Below, one piece after another: positions 63,794-64,000 of a stretch of 64,000 bases of DNA. The notes under the pieces were generated by a model. It searched no databases, had not been told where the DNA came from, and saw only the letters and a program-made list of their open reading frames with translations. The position numbers and the translations under genes are program-made. Source of the stretch: Mycobacterium asiaticum (GTDB lineage: Bacteria > Actinomycetota > Actinomycetes > Mycobacteriales > Mycobacteriaceae); NCBI RefSeq assembly GCF_001673315.1, contig NZ_LZLQ01000124.1, positions 62,001-126,000 of the forward strand, given 5' to 3'. Position 1 is the first letter of the stretch. Each line of letters opens with the position of its first letter.

Positions 63794-63890
63794 TCCCATT
63801 CGGATAAGCACAAGCCCGAGCCTGGACGTCAGCCCTTCGCGTCACAGGCTTGCCCGCAGAAACTCGTCGACGCCGGCGGTTTACCGCGTG

Positions 63891-64000
63891 GTGGGTGACG
63901 ATTCGGTGAGGCCGCGAAAGACGATCGCCAGTAATCGGTCTGTGCTGTCGTCAACGGTCTCCGCAGCCACCGCGATCGCGTCGTCGACGGGGGTGATGCT
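63891..64000 (-). CDS. C-terminal fragment of a probable TetR-family regulator
   Basis: The minus-strand frame enters at the window end and stops at a TAA (63891-63893). The visible 35 or so residues include DAIAVAAETVDDSTDRLLAI and VFRGL, a helix pattern common at the C-terminus of TetR regulators. Too little is present for certainty. It is convergent with the MPT63-like gene. Confidence 0.45.

Overview
The window is chromosomal DNA from a slow-growing, high-GC Mycobacterium. Gene order from the left edge to about 48.1 kb follows the M. tuberculosis Rv1589-Rv1632c segment almost gene for gene. A PE-family protein, an MPT63-like secreted protein and leaderless start codons behind TANNNT -10 boxes also fit this genus. 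Gene identities come from recognised motifs, lengths and order; no database search was run.

0-8.1 kb holds cofactor genes: the 3' part of bioB, its auxiliary gene bsaP, a membrane protein, a lipase, and the NAD regulator nrtR divergent from the nadABC operon with a palindromic operator between them. 8.2-14.7 kb is a tightly overlapping histidine operon (hisD-C-B-H-A-impA-F-I). A PknF-type kinase with an extracellular TPM domain and bcpB follow on the minus strand; M. tuberculosis has the transporter gene chaA at this place. 16.8-24.3 kb is the trpE-(Rv1610)-trpC-trpB-trpA-lgt operon. The HisA/PriA enzyme encoded in the his operon serves both pathways. lgt carries an exceptionally long acidic repeat tail.

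24.4-37.7 kb contains two small membrane proteins, pykA, tesB, a DUF2156 membrane protein, the cytochrome bd operon cydA-B-D-C (minus strand), an HdeD-like protein, the adenylyl cyclase cya, a tRNA and the ANTAR response regulator pdtaR. 37.7-48.1 kb has a thiolase/DUF35 pair, polA, an extra acyltransferase, rpsA, coaE, two inserted small genes (DUF2889, SRPBCC) and a DUF402 gene.

From about 48.1 kb the order leaves the M. tuberculosis backbone (uvrB would be expected next). This last 16 kb looks accessory. It holds a double-FHA ABC exporter (Rv1747 type) divergent from a second PknF-type kinase; a PE protein and an SPFH protein that collide head to head at an apparent deletion scar; two alpha/beta hydrolases around a membrane protein; a secreted protein; an 11-bp tandem-repeat array; a PhoD-type phosphoesterase; a MarR/SDR pair; a virginiamycin B lyase homologue; an MPT63-like secreted protein; and the C-terminal end of a probable TetR regulator. 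No insertion sequence, prophage or CRISPR array was seen. Short tandem repeats at gene boundaries, and in-frame repeats inside genes, are a recurring trait of this window.
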